Part shown: positions 1 to 11,665 of the stretch, piece by piece
Layout of the letters: the number at the start of each line of letters is the position of its first letter
Position numbering within the stretch: position 1 is the first letter of the stretch
Source: Apodemus sylvaticus
Taxonomy: Eukaryota; Chordata; Mammalia; Rodentia; Muridae
Reading direction: 5' to 3'
NCBI RefSeq assembly: GCF_947179515.1
Contig: NC_067472.1
Span: 79,829,766 to 79,893,765, forward strand
DNA: 64,000 nt
Made by a program: the position numbers and the translations under genes
The notes under the pieces: generated by a model
What the model saw: only the letters and a program-made list of their open reading frames with translations
Database searches by the model: none
Told to the model about the DNA's origin: nothing

Positions 1-104
1 TTCCTCTTGGCAGGGAATGCAGCTCAGGGCACTAGCCTGGAACACAGGAGGCCCTGGCTCCCTTCCCCAGCAACACCCCGCAAATCCTCCTCAAGGAATT
101 CTGA

Positions 105-180
105 TCCTCACTTAGTAGGTGAGGGAATGGAGACTCAGAGAGATGAACATTTCCTCACTCTTGATCATGTGGCTTAATGG
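105..180 (-). repeat. MIR-like fragment
   Basis: Reads TAGGTGAGGGAATGGAGACT then CAGAGAGATGAAC, the reverse complement of the MIR core region that reads CTCTCTGGGCCTCAGTTTCC in sense. Very short and diverged. Confidence 0.4.
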
Positions 181-515
181 CTCCAGAATGTTCTATCTGC
201 TACCGCACCAAGTGCACACTAATCCCCATGGTCAGGTCATTCATATTGTTTCGGGGCCTTCTGTAGGAATCAATAATGCAGCTGTGACAGCCTTTATATT
301 ATTAAGATGCCTTCAAGAATTCATTTTGGACAACTCTATGATATTTCATAGTGTCAGCCGAGATGTGTGTACGTGGCCACTAATTGCATCGCTATTTATC
401 ATAGCAAAAATGGAATGTAATTAAGGGACACATAAAAATGCCCCAAGATGATATTAAGGAAAAGAGACAGGGTACAAACTGCGTGATCAGCATCTCTGGA
501 TCTGAGGGTCGGGTG

Positions 516-525
516 GCGCATGCGT
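516..525. promoter_or_regulatory. NRF1-like site in a small CpG cluster
   Basis: GCGCATGCGT differs by one base from the palindromic NRF1 core GCGCATGCGC. It sits in a short CpG-rich patch (509-543). This is motif evidence only. Confidence 0.25.
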
Positions 526-664
526 CGTCCCAGCCGCTGCGAGGAAATAGCCCTTTATCCCCATCAGAAGCGGTGGGGCCATGGAAAGGAAAACTGTTTG
601 TGTTTTCTTGTGCTTGTAGGTTCTTTTTCCAGATTTTTTTTTAAAAACCACGAATGTTGTACTA

Positions 665-1032
665 GTTAGCTTTCTATTGCTGTATAAACATCATGACCAA
701 AAGCAACTTGGAGAGGGTTTATTTGGCTTATATGTCCCAATCACAGACCGTCACAGAGTGAAGTCGGGGCAGAAACTCAGGCAGGAGCAGAGGCAGGAAC
801 CATTGGAATGCTGTCCACTGGCTTGCTCCTGTTCATCTACTTTTCTTATATTCCTCAGGCCCACTTGCCCAGAGGTGCTACCTCCTGAAGTGGGCTGAGC
901 TCTTTCACCTCTATCGACAAGAAGGTGACCCACAGACATGCCCAAGGGCCAATCTGAGGGAGGCATACCTCAGCCAAAGCTCCTGCTTCCTAGGTAACTC
1001 TACTTAGTGTTAAGTTCACAGACACAACTGTC
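665..1032 (+). repeat. Rodent mid-repetitive element (family name not asserted)
   Basis: Starts TTCTATTGCTGTATAAACAT then GACCAAAAGCAACTTGG and continues through GGTTTATTTGGCTTA. This is a very common mouse dispersed element whose usual form begins TTCTATTGCTGTGATAAAAC and ends near a TGTCAAGTTGAC motif. The end is recognisable at about 1010-1032. I call this family RMR below. It recurs at least ten times in the window. Confidence 0.7.
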
Positions 1033-1064
1033 AAAAGTGTACTCCTGTTAAACATAAGACATAA

Positions 1065-1280
1065 GTAGACGCTGGGGCTGATTGACGAGGCCTGCTCTTG
1101 CCTGTTCTATCTGCTCAGGAGGCTGAGGCAGGTACATTGGCAGTCAAGACTGGCAGGGCCTACAGACCCCATCTCAAGATAGTAATGCAATAGGGCTACA
1201 GACGTAGCTCAGCGGCAGATCGCTTGCCTGCTCCTCCACAAGGCTCTGGAGTTTATCTCTAGACATAAAAAAAAAAAAGG
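1065..1280 (+). repeat. B1-like plus ID-like composite SINE
   Basis: 1120-1175 reads GGAGGCTGAGGCAGGTACAT and ends CCCATCTCAAGATAG, a B1 tail. 1191-1260 reads GGGCTACAGACGTAGCTCAG then CGGCAGATCGCTTGCCTG, an ID (tRNA-Ala-derived) head. A 12-A run follows at 1267. The element is diverged. Confidence 0.6.
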
Positions 1281-1454
1281 TGTAGAAGAATGTAATTAAG
1301 TCCAGCCCGCAAGTTTGGCTCCTTGCTCTCGTCCAGGGTTGGGAGACATTTTTTTTTCCTGCCATTGTTTGTTTGGCTTGGGTTTTGTCTGACAGTGAAG
1401 ATGGGTACCACGGTCTCTGCTGGGATCATTTAGCCACCCTTGAACTCTGAAGCA

Positions 1455-1560
1455 GCTGCAGCTAGTATGTAAAGCGAGTGCTGTGTTCTGATAAAACTTT
1501 ATTTGCACAACAGGAGGCAACCAAATTCAGGCTGCGTATCTGCACGCTCACTGCCAGCTC
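1455..1560. repeat. Possible ancient DNA-transposon fragment
   Basis: Contains TGTTCTGATAAAACTTTATT then TGCACAACAGGAGGCAACCA, resembling the end of a mammalian hAT-type element that reads AAACTTTATTTGCAAAAACAGG. The resemblance is weak. Confidence 0.3.
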
Positions 1561-2444
1561 CCGCGGCAGCCCACCTACATTGTTTGCCTTCAAGAAATGA
1601 ACTTTATTAAATATTGGAATAGGTACAAAGGAATATTTATGAGACTCAAGCCTAAGCACCAGCAACAAAGACGAGTGAATCACCCATTTAGGCAGCGAGC
1701 CATTGATCGCTCTCAGCAGAGGCCCTCGGTCCTGCCCTCCAGCCGGCCTCAGCCCCGTGCATCCAAGGAACACTGACTTTTTCTGTACCTCATCTTCATC
1801 CTCATTTCAGTAAACACGCTGCTTCGTTTTGGTTCTGTTTGAGCTCTGCATAGACTGGACTGTGGCTCACGGGTGATTCCGTGGTGGATCTGTATGATTT
1901 TCTTAGGATTTCTTCACACTGATGCCCCTGGCCCTGATCTGTTTATTGCCTTTTATGGCTCATAGTCTCCTGTGCTAGCACTATAATATAGTCTAGACAC
2001 ACCATCTACTCTCAGCTGTTTTTTGGTGGTGGTGACTTGTTTATATCTGGAGCGCGTGTTACAGCGCCAGGGTTTCTCTGTGTTGCGTGACTAAGACTCA
2101 GTTGTCAAGCCTAAGGAACGGGTACATTAACAAGATGAGGCAAAGCCAGATTGGTGTCAAAGTGGCCGTGCCTGCCCCCAGTCTTCTCATTGGTTACTCT
2201 TTGTTCTTGCCTTTACCCATTGCACTTAGACACAGGAAGCTTGTCCTCAGTACTGTCTCTGACTGTGTCACTGACACCTTGAAACTGTGTGCTTTGAGAC
2301 ATAAGGCCCAAGCCTGACCCTCAGTGCCAGTCTTAGCTGGCATGGCTTGTCCCCGAGGCATGCTGGGAACTTGAGTGGATGCATGAGAAGTGAAACAGCG
2401 GAGTTTGACCCTCATGGGCTTGTTGAGATTGACAGATTCTCTAG

Positions 2445-2745
2445 CAAGCAGGCCTCACAGAAAAGGTGACATTGAGCAAAGGGTCAGAGGGGAGTGGAGG
2501 ATAGAGATGCTGTGAAAGACACTCTGTGCATCGGGAACAGCCACACCCAGGCCCTGAGGCAAGGGAATGAGTAAAGTACCACAGAGCAGTAAGGGGAGCA
2601 GGCTGGAGTGGAGAGAGAGAGGAGAGAGATTGGAGGAAGGTGGCTGGATTGAGCAGAGTATGTTCATGCTGGCAGTGGAGGGTGGGGGTGGGAGTGTGTG
2701 TCAGGGAGCCATTGGGGAGAAGTAGGTCATGAGCATACATTGTTG
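2445..2745 (+). repeat. Ancient mammalian-wide repeat fragment
   Basis: The order of phrases (AGGTGACATTGAGCAAAGG, GGGAACAGCCACACC, AGGCCCTGAGGCAAGG, AGCAGGCTGGAGTGGAG, GGGAGCCATTGGGG) matches a long mammalian repeat with these blocks in this order. I am not certain of its family name. Confidence 0.5.
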
Positions 2746-3182
2746 TTGCCTGAGAGACGCAGGACATGGACTTGCACGTTTGAGGAGACCGAGCCCTAGT
2801 TCCCACTTGTGCCGCTGAGTGTGTGTGAGCCAGCCTTGCTTGGCTATCCTCAGTGAAGCTACTGTGTGGCCCAGTCTGCAGCAGCATGACAAAGCCAGAC
2901 TCCACTGGCCACATCCTACAGCCTCAGAGCCTGCCTCCCACTACTGCCCTTTAGAAGTTCTGGGACCAAGAGGAAGCCCATGACCTGTCGGTGCTCCCCG
3001 CTGTATAAAAGAAACAATGGTCACACCCACCAAGCTGAGGGTTTTTTTCGATACTACATCAGCTGCGGTTGATTGGGAATGTACACAGTATGGGATGCTG
3101 GCAGAGGTCATAACACCGCACCCCCAACCAACTAAGACCCCAACATTTTCCAAAAGTTTAGACAGATACCCATAATCATAGG

Positions 3183-3258
3183 TTGAAGCAGGAAGAGAGG
3201 TGAGTTTAAGGACAGGCTGGGCTGCACCCTGAGACCTTGTCTGAGGAAAAAAAACCCA
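3183..3258 (+). repeat. B1-like fragment
   Basis: GAAGCAGGAAGAGAGGTGAG then GACAGGCTGGGCTGCACCCTGAGACCTTGTCTGAGG with a short A-run matches the 3' half of a proto-B1/B1 SINE. Confidence 0.5.
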
Positions 3259-3851
3259 ACAAAATTCTCTGTCATTATTCTCTGACAATGGAAGTGCCTT
3301 TCTGGCCATACTTCACATCAGATGTCCAAAGTGCTCTTGTGGGTGAGAAGATGTGACTGTGTTTATGGAACTTTGGTTGGTGCCCCAGGGAGCCTGGAGT
3401 CCGGCCCTGAGGACACTAAGGGACTCCTGTGCTAGCTTAGCTGCAGTATTTCCCCTGGAGAGAACCTTTCATTTCCCTCCGTGTTGGTCCTTGTACTAAA
3501 ATGCACAGGACAGTGTGGGAGGAGTGGGTGGATGAAGGATGTTCACCGTCGGATGCTGCAGGCTGGGGACTACACTCAGCCTAGCCTTTCTGAGCAGGGC
3601 AGGGGGCTGCCACAGCCCTTCCCGGAGGACCAGCAGTGGTGGCTTTCCAGAGCTGGGCAAAACATATCTCAGTGAGAAAATCCTCTGCTTCCTCCAGGTC
3701 ACAGTGGCTCTACCTCTCTGGCCAGACACCAGTGGTCATGGAGGAGGTGAGGAGCTGGCCTTGGAGGTCATCAGAGGTGAATCCTTGAGGCTAGGTGCAC
3801 AAGGCACAATAGAGTGCAGTGAAGTTCCTCCCCGGATACAGGCAGAGATGT

Positions 3852-3950
3852 GATTATTGCCTCCAAGTGAGGAAACCGGGACTCAGCGGATGAGCCCCAA
3901 ATCCCCAAAGCTGAGTGGTTGCAGGGATCCAGCCACACACTGGAGTAGCC
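3852..3950 (-). repeat. MIR fragment
   Basis: ATTATTGCCTCCAAGTGAGG then AAACCGGGACTCAGCGG is the antisense MIR core (TGAGGAAACTGAGGCTCAG-like). Confidence 0.5.
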
Positions 3951-3954
3951 CAAT

Positions 3955-4110
3955 TTGACATGAAGACATCATGAGGACCCGGCTATTCAAACCAACCCCT
4001 TGATCTTAGACGTCAGCCTCCAGAATCCTGAGAAAACAAGCTCTGTTCTCTGTAGCCGACTCACTCCCAGGTATTCTGCTATAGCCAGCCACGTGGGCTG
4101 TGGCACTGAT
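3955..4110 (+). mobile_element. MLT1-type LTR remnant (ERVL-MaLR)
   Basis: CTTGATCTTAGACGTCAGCC then TCCAGAATCCTGAGAAAACA and a later AGGTATTCTGCTATAGCCAG match the 3' part of a mammalian MaLR LTR, whose usual text is CTTGGACTTCCAGCCTCCAG followed by a GTATTTTGTTATAGCAGCC block. This is an old, solo, non-coding LTR remnant. Confidence 0.55.
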
Positions 4111-6500
4111 CACAGCGGTGACAGGAAAGACACATTGGGCAGATGAAGATGCCTGGAAAACTGAAGGGAACTGGAGCTTCTAGATGTATCCGCTATCTAC
4201 AGACACAACCATGCTGGGTAACAACCATCTCCCTCAAAGGTATGCAAGGCCGAGTCTGTACTCCAAAAGCTCTGGCCAAAGCTGGCCGGAAGTTTCCGCT
4301 AGCAGGTGGTTTGCTCTTACCTTAGGGTTATAGACTAACTCTGAGGGGGATCTGGTCACTCAGCCACCAATGAGCTAGCCTGGGCACGTCCTGGGTGGAG
4401 AGAAAGCCATCCGTGGCCAGCACTACATCTACTTTGTAAGGTGTTCCTGTCCCATTAGTGTCCTGGCTGAGACAAGTCACAGGATTGAGATCAGTGGTGG
4501 GGAGTTGGGCCTGACCAGGTGGTGGGGAGGTTGGGGCCAGGCTTGTAGTCTCTAGCACAGGAAGTGTTGGATGGGAGGGTGCAGGAAGGCTGAAGTGCAG
4601 AGGTCATTGAGGACAGTGTGTGGAGCAGGGGGGAGGGAGGAGCCCCTGAAGGAGGAGACAAACCAGGAAGCAGCATGTGCTGTGGGAGATGATGGTGTGT
4701 GCTCAGCCTGTAAGAACCAAGACAGGCCGAGGCATTTGGTCAGCCCCACAGATGCCAGACACCTCCGGGACATAATTGGCCTTGGCTTCCACAGAAAGGT
4801 TAATTGCTCAGATCACAGTCTGGAGCTTCTGGAACTGACAGAGCAGCCCCTCTGTTAAAGCCCCAAGCTGCCTGGCTTTATCTGCCTGTCTTTTTCTCTC
4901 TTCCCTGGAGGCTTGGTCAGTGCTGTGCCTAGCAGCATCACACAGAGGCATAGAGATGCTGCCCAGGAGGCAGACTGACCAGTAAGCAAACATTTCTGTG
5001 ATAAACATCCTTACAGGGACAGCGAAGGCCAAAAGCTACTAGTGCTATAGAGGACTCTGCCAGCAACCTGCACAAGGGCTTGTTTATGCACAGGCCCGCC
5101 CCTTCAGGCATAGCTGGGTCCAGGTGCTCTGGCCACCCCACATGCTTGAGGTCAGCTCTTTCCTGTACTAGTTTCCTGAGGACAGATTGTATGAGGAGAG
5201 AGGTGCACCGCCCCCCCGCCCCCCCCCCCCCCGCCCCCAGCCAACTTCCATTCTCCTTCCCCAGTTTAGCAACTCTCAGTGGGAAGGAGAGCCACATGTT
5301 TCCAAAAAGTCTCAAGTTAATTCCTGACTAGCTTAGCTCCAGTCACATGCCCAGTCCTTAGCCAAACCCTGTAAACTCTGATACCCAGTGCTCCCCTGGG
5401 CACAGTCCCACGCTGGAGCTGAAGGCCCCAGGTCCCAGAATACAAGGAAAAGCTGGTTCTGTCCCCACAGGGAACTGCATTGTGAGGAGAGGGTAGAGGC
5501 AGAATGGGCAGAATGTCAGGGAGTTATGAAGGAGGAAGGACTAGTAGGAATACCCATTTCATAGATGGGAAAGCCAAAGCAAGATACTGTAAAGGGATGA
5601 CAAAGAGGTGGGGGAGTGCCCAGCAGAGGGGTCCTGCAGGGTGGCAGGGTGAGTTGGCACCCTTCTGGAACTTCTCTGAGGAGTAGAGAATTGAACTGAG
5701 ACCCAAGTGGAGAAAAGTAGCCAGCCATAGGCAGATAAGACAAAAGAACATTCCAGAAGAAGCAGCCAAGAACAAGGGTGCCCAATATGGTAGCCACCCT
5801 GGGTAGCCTGGCCCTTATCTGCAGAGAATCTGGAAAACTGGAGAAATGAATGTTTCTTGGAGGGAAAGGCACTTTCTCTTCTCTGCCTCCTAGAGTTCAT
5901 CTTTAAAAATCTTTGCTTAATAGGCCTGCTTCGAGAGCTGCCTCATGGGATTTTAATCTAAATTTTATTACTACTGAGGTCGGATCTATTTTTTCATCTG
6001 ATCTTAACTGGATTGGCTCCTTCTTTTGTGAACTGTCTGGAAAAATAACCTTTTGGGCCTCCTTAAAAAACTTCCCCTTTTTTTTTTTGAAACCTCAAAC
6101 CTCAGACTCTGGGAAGCCGCTGTTCTCAAAGGCCGCCCGTCTGCTTAGTGCCTGGGACTTTGATCTTTATAAACACCAAAGGAAAATGCCGTTTTTATTG
6201 GCAAAAGCTTTGTGGGTACCTCCAGATGAGAGAGCAAACTCTAAGCTGGGCAGTCTGGATATTTTTAAACTCCTCTGCCAAAGTGATGAAGCCAGGATCC
6301 TGTGGTCTAAGTGGGGGAGGGAGGGAGAGGGCAGGATGAAAGATACTGTGTCCTTCCAGAGTTGGCACAGAGCGGCTGTGAGACTAGACAGGATCCACCC
6401 CTCCCCCCTACATGGCATGAACGTGTGCACATGCACACAGTGGTACTGTTTTCCCTCCAGGACAATGTCCCCTGGGCCTAAATAATGCCAATCTAGCAAT
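4111..6500. other. Gsg1l: Mostly unique intronic sequence
   Basis: No gene seen. It contains a poly-C tract (5209-5239) and, at about 5913-6260, a block that looks conserved rather than repetitive (see findings). Open frames here have no recognisable protein character. Confidence 0.6.
5209..5239. repeat. Poly-C tract
   Basis: A run of C with only three interrupting G bases. C-rich on + and G-rich on -, so a G-quadruplex is possible on the minus strand. Confidence 0.9.
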
Positions 6501-6600
6501 GAGGTGTGGTGGGCAGCCTGCCACCCAAGCACTGTGGAGGCCCAGAAGGAAGAAGACAGCAAGTTCAAGATCAGCTTGGCTATACAATGAGACCCAGGTG
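6501..6600 (+). repeat. B1-like SINE
   Basis: GTGTGGTGGGCAGCCTGCCA then CCCAAGCACTGTGG and AAGTTCAAGATCAGCTTGGC then TATACAATGAGACCCAG follow the B1 order of blocks. Diverged. Confidence 0.6.
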
Positions 6601-8000
6601 TCAGACAGCCACCTCGGCTGGAGTGGCCCTGGAGTGCATACACTGTGGAGATTTGGGGAGTTTATCACTCTTCTGCCTATGCCTTGGAGATCAGGTTGAA
6701 TAGCGTCTTCCTCTTTGTGTGGCCCAGTTGAATGTCTTGTCAAGCACTGGAGTCCCCCAGCTCTGCTGGTGGCTGTTCAGGTCTCAGGGTGAGGGCTAAA
6801 GAGGAACAGACCCCCTTATGATCAGGCTCTAAGTCCGTGAGGGTTATAAAGTGCTGTCCCAGAGCCCATGCTGTACCCACAGGAGATGCTGGCCTGCATG
6901 ACGTCAGCTACTAGTCCCACTCGTGATCCTGAGCAGGGTTAGACACAGTGGGGACTGCTACTGGCAATTTTAAATGAGTTCAGGAAGACAAGGCTGATGG
7001 CATTTAGGTATGAGAGGAAGTAGGTCTTACATCTGAACACGCAAGCAACTAGGGGACACAGACACTATTTCGGTCACTGCAGACCCTGGGAAGAGCATTT
7101 ATGGTAGAGGGAGCATCAAGTTCAAGTGGTCATAAGGTAGAGTAGGCCTGTTGCCTTGAAGGAATCACAGGGAGGGTATGGTGATGAGAAGGAGCAAGCA
7201 GGGGTAGAAGAGAAATGATAGAGTGGCCATGGAGGGGAGACTAGAAAGTCCCATTTCAGCTGCTGGAGGCCCTGCCATCATGAAGACTGGAAAACTGGAG
7301 TGGCGGGAGCTGATTGGTAGGCCCATGGAGTTGTCCATCCTCTTAGAGACTTAGCCATGTGGTCTGAGGCCACGCACACTGAAGACTACAGAGGCAATGC
7401 CTCAGGGGGTACTCCATCTTGCTTGGGACCACCCCGCTGTCTACACCACCACCTGAAGACTGTCATTATCACTGGGGACCCCATGATGGTCTCTAGGAAG
7501 TGTTCACTCTTTCTCCTCACACTCTTGGTTCTGCTTGGAAGCTTGGAGACCTTATCTACCCAGCCTGGCCCTGGCTCCCTTGGCCACTCCTGCTCTCCCC
7601 TAGCCCTTCAGCGCGGCCTTCGCCTCAGCCACTGAGCTCCTAGCCTCCCCGTCTTCATCTGGTTCAACGTTCCCGGACCCCTTCTTATCCTCGTGGTGGC
7701 GTCCCCCAGGGGCTCTCCAGCCAGGCCAGCCGCTTTTTTCTTGCCCTCACAGCCCCGCTGGCTCCACAGTCTGCCTCACAGACAGCTTCAATCCTCTCTT
7801 CCCTGCATCCCGGGCACTTTCTCCTGTATTTTGTTTCCAGCAAGTCCACACTGAGGCTCCGCCACTAGCATCATCCCAGCACAGAGATGAAAGCAACCCA
7901 GGTTCAGCAAGGTTTAGGCCACTTGCTCACCTGCTTTTAGGTACAGGAAATGGCACGTGAGTTCTTTCTCCCCTCCCTGTCCCTTCCCACTGGAAAACAG
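6601..8000. other. Gsg1l: Unique intronic sequence
   Basis: No gene or clear repeat seen. It holds a perfect palindromic CRE at 6899-6906 (separate entry) and a C-rich stretch at 7540-7760 without recognisable coding content. Confidence 0.55.
6899..6906. promoter_or_regulatory. CRE palindrome TGACGTCA
   Basis: Perfect full CREB/ATF site. An 8-bp CpG-containing match is expected less than once in 64 kb of CpG-depleted DNA. No supporting context is seen. Confidence 0.35.
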
Positions 8001-8004
8001 TTCT

Positions 8005-8076
8005 AGATCTGCCACCTGCTAGCTGGAGTCCTGGGCTCTGCACTTCTTTGTACCTCTGTTTCCTTTCATCAGTAAT
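8005..8076 (+). repeat. MIR fragment
   Basis: ATCTGCCACCTGCTAGCTGG then CACTTCTTTGTACCTCTG and TTTCC follow the MIR core order (ACTAGCTGTGTGACC through CTCTGTGCCTCAGTTTCC). Confidence 0.6.
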
Positions 8077-8172
8077 GCAGGGTGATGATGGAGATACATT
8101 GCAGGGTGATGATGGAGATACATTGCAGGATGATGATGGAGATACATTGTAGGGTGATGATGGAGATACATT
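8077..8172. repeat. 24-bp tandem repeat, four copies
   Basis: Four head-to-tail 24-bp units (8077, 8101, 8125, 8149) of GCAGGGTGATGATGG plus AGATACATT. Copy 3 has GGATG for GGGTG and copy 4 has GTAGG for GCAGG. It begins directly at the end of the MIR fragment. Confidence 0.95.
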
Positions 8173-8408
8173 GCCCACGATCAATTGAGGGCAGCTATGG
8201 TGTTTGGCACTCCTGGATGTTATATGCATGGCCATGATCAAGAGTATTACCCAAAAATTGTTCAGTTTGGGGGAGCTGGAGCCAGGTTCTTTTCCTCTGT
8301 GCCTCTATGGTGCTGATGCAGGGTAGAGGCCTGGGAAGTTGTCCTGTTTTTCTTTCCTCACTGCCAAGGCAAAATGTTTTCCCTAAGGGGAAAATTGTAT
8401 TTTTGGCT

Positions 8409-8570
8409 CATGGTTTTAGATCACTTCCATCGTGGGAGGGAAGGCATGGCAGATGAGTTCATGATGGTGGGAGTATGGTAGAAGCGGCTCCCAACTGGTG
8501 GACCAGAAATACCAGAGGCAGGTATTACCATCAAAGGTATCAAACTCTGGCTTATGTCAAGCTGACAGAA
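8409..8570 (+). repeat. RMR element fragment (rodent mid-repetitive)
   Basis: GGCTCATGGTTTTAGATCAC then TGGCAGATGAGTTCATGATGG resemble the interior of RMR. GGCTTATGTCAAGCTGACAG at 8549-8568 is its typical end, immediately followed by a microsatellite. Confidence 0.55.
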
Positions 8571-8626
8571 ACCAACCAACCAACCAACCAACCAACCAAC
8601 CAACCAACCAACCAACCAACCAACCA
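8571..8626. repeat. (ACCA)n microsatellite
   Basis: Fourteen 4-bp units without interruption. They start exactly where the RMR end (TGTCAAGCTGACA plus a few A bases) stops, so they probably expanded from its A/C-rich tail. Confidence 0.95.
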
Positions 8627-9888
8627 TCACAAATCAGGACAGGGGAGATTTCCCTTCCCCCACCCCAGTAACAGCCCCAGTAGCAGGTGGCATGAAATCA
8701 ACTGGTATCTAGGAGGTATGAGATGCTTCCCATCATGCCCTGCTGGCCTCATCCCCCTCCCTGAATCCTTGAGTGCCTCTGACCTCCATTACTGACAACT
8801 CCCCTCCACCTCTTCCCCCATAGCTGTCTCCAGCTGCCACTCCGAATGACCTGTCTGTCCACACCCAGCCAGCTGCCACTCAACCCTGGCCACTGTTCAC
8901 AAGTGGGAATGTGGTCCTGGCCTGGCAGAGCTTCAAGAAGAATCTTGATTCTTTAAAAATACAATCATGGCATTGAAATAAAAATTTAAGAATATCATAG
9001 GTAGCTGGAAAGACAGAAATGAGGGATTAAAAATTGAGACAGAAAGGGCACAGAAAGAACAAAAGAAAGGGGATCAGGGGACATGGTGGGGGGGCACAAA
9101 GACACAAAAGCCCAAAGCCTGTCCTTAGGACTTCTTGAAACTTCTCTGACTGCCTATGTTCCATTTAGCTACAAGGTACAGATGGAAAAGGAACGGTGGG
9201 ATGACCTGAGAGGGGGTTGCAGGCATGCCTGTGGAACCAGAGCTCAACCTTGACCTTGGAATCTCCAGCTCTCTTCCCTTCCCCACCCTCCAGTCCCAAC
9301 AAGGGACCAACAAGGTGAGGCAGTGATGTGTTCCAAGGGTCGGCTTCTGTTTTCTGAGGAGAATGAGCAATTCCTGTTATCTGGTGTTGAAGGCCAAGAT
9401 CACTATGACGTGTTTCAGATGCCTTGAGACGGCCCTCAGCTTCCAGAAGAGCCCTTTCTAAAGGGCACATCTACCAGAGACTGTTTAGAATTGACAGGGA
9501 CTATGGCCTCTGAGCTCTGAGGAAGGATAGCACTGTCAGAGACAAGCCAGTTGTTCAGTGGTTGTCACTGAGGGAGGAAGGGGCACTTGTTCCTGAAGAC
9601 CTCCCATGTACTGAGGCTCAAAGAGATTAGGGAAGGTTAGTCAATTGTAGAGGTCTTGATCCATGTTCAAGCTTTTCTATAGGAGACACCAAGAGGAAGG
9701 GTCAAGACGTGTTATGTAAGGGTCTCTATGGGACCACTGCTGAGGCTGGAATAGTCAGGACAGATTTCTTGGAGGAGGTGACTTTGAAGGAACCTAGTGG
9801 CTCAAAACAACAAATTTATCTATCAATGAGGGCCCTAGTGTGAAGTCAACGTGTCTGTTACAAGGGCTGGATTGCTTTCTGGAAACTT

Positions 9889-9963
9889 CATGGTACTGGA
9901 GATGGAATCCAGGGTTCTGCTCATGCTAGGCAAATGATCTACAGTTGAGCCCCACCCCCAGCC
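9889..9963 (-). repeat. ID-like SINE (antisense)
   Basis: The reverse complement reads GGGCTGGGGGTGGGGCTCAA then GATCATTTGCCTAGCATGAG and CCTGGATTCCATCTCCAGTA, the ID/B4 tRNA-Ala-derived promoter region. Confidence 0.75.
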
Positions 9964-10611
9964 CTTCTTGGTACCCTTGATGCTCCTGAGAGCCTGTCCT
10001 TCTGCATTGTTTCATTATAAAAGAGACTGGGTTCCTTGGCCCATGTCACTGCAAGTCCTCCTTCTAATGGAGCATCTTCATTTCCAACCCAACCTCCCAC
10101 CTTGCACAATAGTGCCCCATTGTGATGACACTTGTAGACCCTCTAACTAGGCTCTTCCAGCCTCAAGACCTTAATCACTTCTGTGAGGTCCACTGCCATG
10201 CAGGGTGGTGTGGGCACAGGCCTGGGAGGTAGGGCATGAACATTTTGGATGAGAACAAGCAGCACATGACTCACTGATACATTTGAACCTGTTGCTACAG
10301 ATCTCTCCCTTGGCTCCTGATAGGCATCTCAGCCAGCTGGCGAGCTGGCCCACTGCTGACCTGAGTCTGGGTGGGAGTGGTCCTGAACATCCCAGAGCTC
10401 CTGGACAAGCTGAGGACTTGGTGTGCTTTGAGTCATGTGGCGCATGAAAGGATGGTTCTAGAAAAGCTGGGTCTGCAGAAAACAGACGGGTTCCATGTTC
10501 TCAAGAACCTGACTGTTGATGCCTGAATTCCAAGTGGCCTGCTATGTCCCAAGAGCAGCCACTGAGGATGTCCAAAGTGACCTTGAGTCAAAGCCTTGAA
10601 GACATCCTGAC

Positions 10612-10712
10612 TTGTTAAGGGGGCTCAGATCACTGAGACATTGGGCAACTCACTCACCATCTCTGGGCCTCTGTAGAACGACTACAGGATGCAATGGAGG
10701 CAGTTAGTCCTC
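10612..10712 (+). repeat. MIR fragment
   Basis: CATTGGGCAACTCACTCACC then ATCTCTGGGCCTCTGTAGAA is a clear MIR core. Confidence 0.65.
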
Positions 10713-11172
10713 TGGCACAGGACATACCTGACAGAAGCAATTTAGGAGAATGGCAGGGATGGCAGGGAGGGGGAGGGGGCAATGTTCTGTGCTACCAAGT
10801 GGGAGGCAGATATCAGGGACCGGAACTAGGAGTGTGGATGTCCTTCAAGGCCCACCTATAGCGACCTGCTTTAGCTAGACCCAAACAGCACCTTTAGCTG
10901 GGGACCACATGTTTGCTCAACTATGGAAGCCTGCTGGAGACATTTCAGCCTCAGGTTGTGAACTGTGGTCAAGAAGACTCTTCATATTCTTGGCTCTGAT
11001 AAGGAATCTGAACCAAAGGCCTTTCCTTCCAGTTAATTCTGAATATCAGCCACCCTGCATGGTTGCTAAGACCCTAGCCCAGAGAAAGCTGGTGATTCAG
11101 GTTCTAGGGATATCTCCAGCATGTCATCTCAGTACCACCCAGAGCCTTGAAATACTACATCCGTAGTCAGGA

Positions 11173-11275
11173 GTTGGGGGACACATTTGCAACCACAGAG
11201 TTTGGGAGACTGAAGTAGGAAGTTCACAGATTCAGGGCAGCCTGGGCTACCTAGGGAGACTCGGTGTCATGAATA
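11173..11275 (+). repeat. B1-like SINE
   Basis: Ends CAGGGCAGCCTGGGCTACCT then AGGGAGACTCGGTGTCATG, matching the 3' half of B1. The 5' half is diverged. Confidence 0.6.
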
Positions 11276-11559
11276 ATCAACCAAACAATAGCCAAAACCA
11301 GAAAGAAAACAATTCTGTGCCCCTGTAGTATCAGGGACAGAAATGGTTTTAGACACTGTCACTGTGGACTGGAAACTCAGGGAGGAACCATAAAAGGCTG
11401 AGGTGCCAGGCGGGGTCAGCGCCATCCTGTCAGTGTGTGCTCTGTTGGGAGGTAGCCCTGGCTTCACTGGGCCATGTGTGTGTTGGTTTGGACTCACCTT
11501 GCCACACCCACCCTCTTTGCAAATGAACTTCAGAAAACTGGAGTTTGATGAGGCCCTTC

Positions 11560-11665
11560 CTATTTTTAAATGTTGACAATGAATGTAGATATTTTTAAAA
11601 ATATTGTGTGGGCCAAACAAGACATTTCTGCTGGTTGGATTCTGTCTGCTGGCAGCTTGTGTGAG
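11560..11665 (+). repeat. Possible ancient hAT-type DNA transposon fragment
   Basis: GTGTGGGCCAAACAAGACAT then TTCTGCTGGTTGGATTCTG and TGCTGGCAGCTT resemble a mammalian hAT end that reads GGGCCAAACAAAACATGTCT then GGCCGGATTC. A second diverged copy with the same order of blocks lies at 34125-34225. Confidence 0.35.

Noticed and set aside
5913..6485. 190-codon plus-strand open frame
   Set aside because: No recognisable domain and no splice or Kozak support. The sequence looks like non-coding intron or enhancer DNA.
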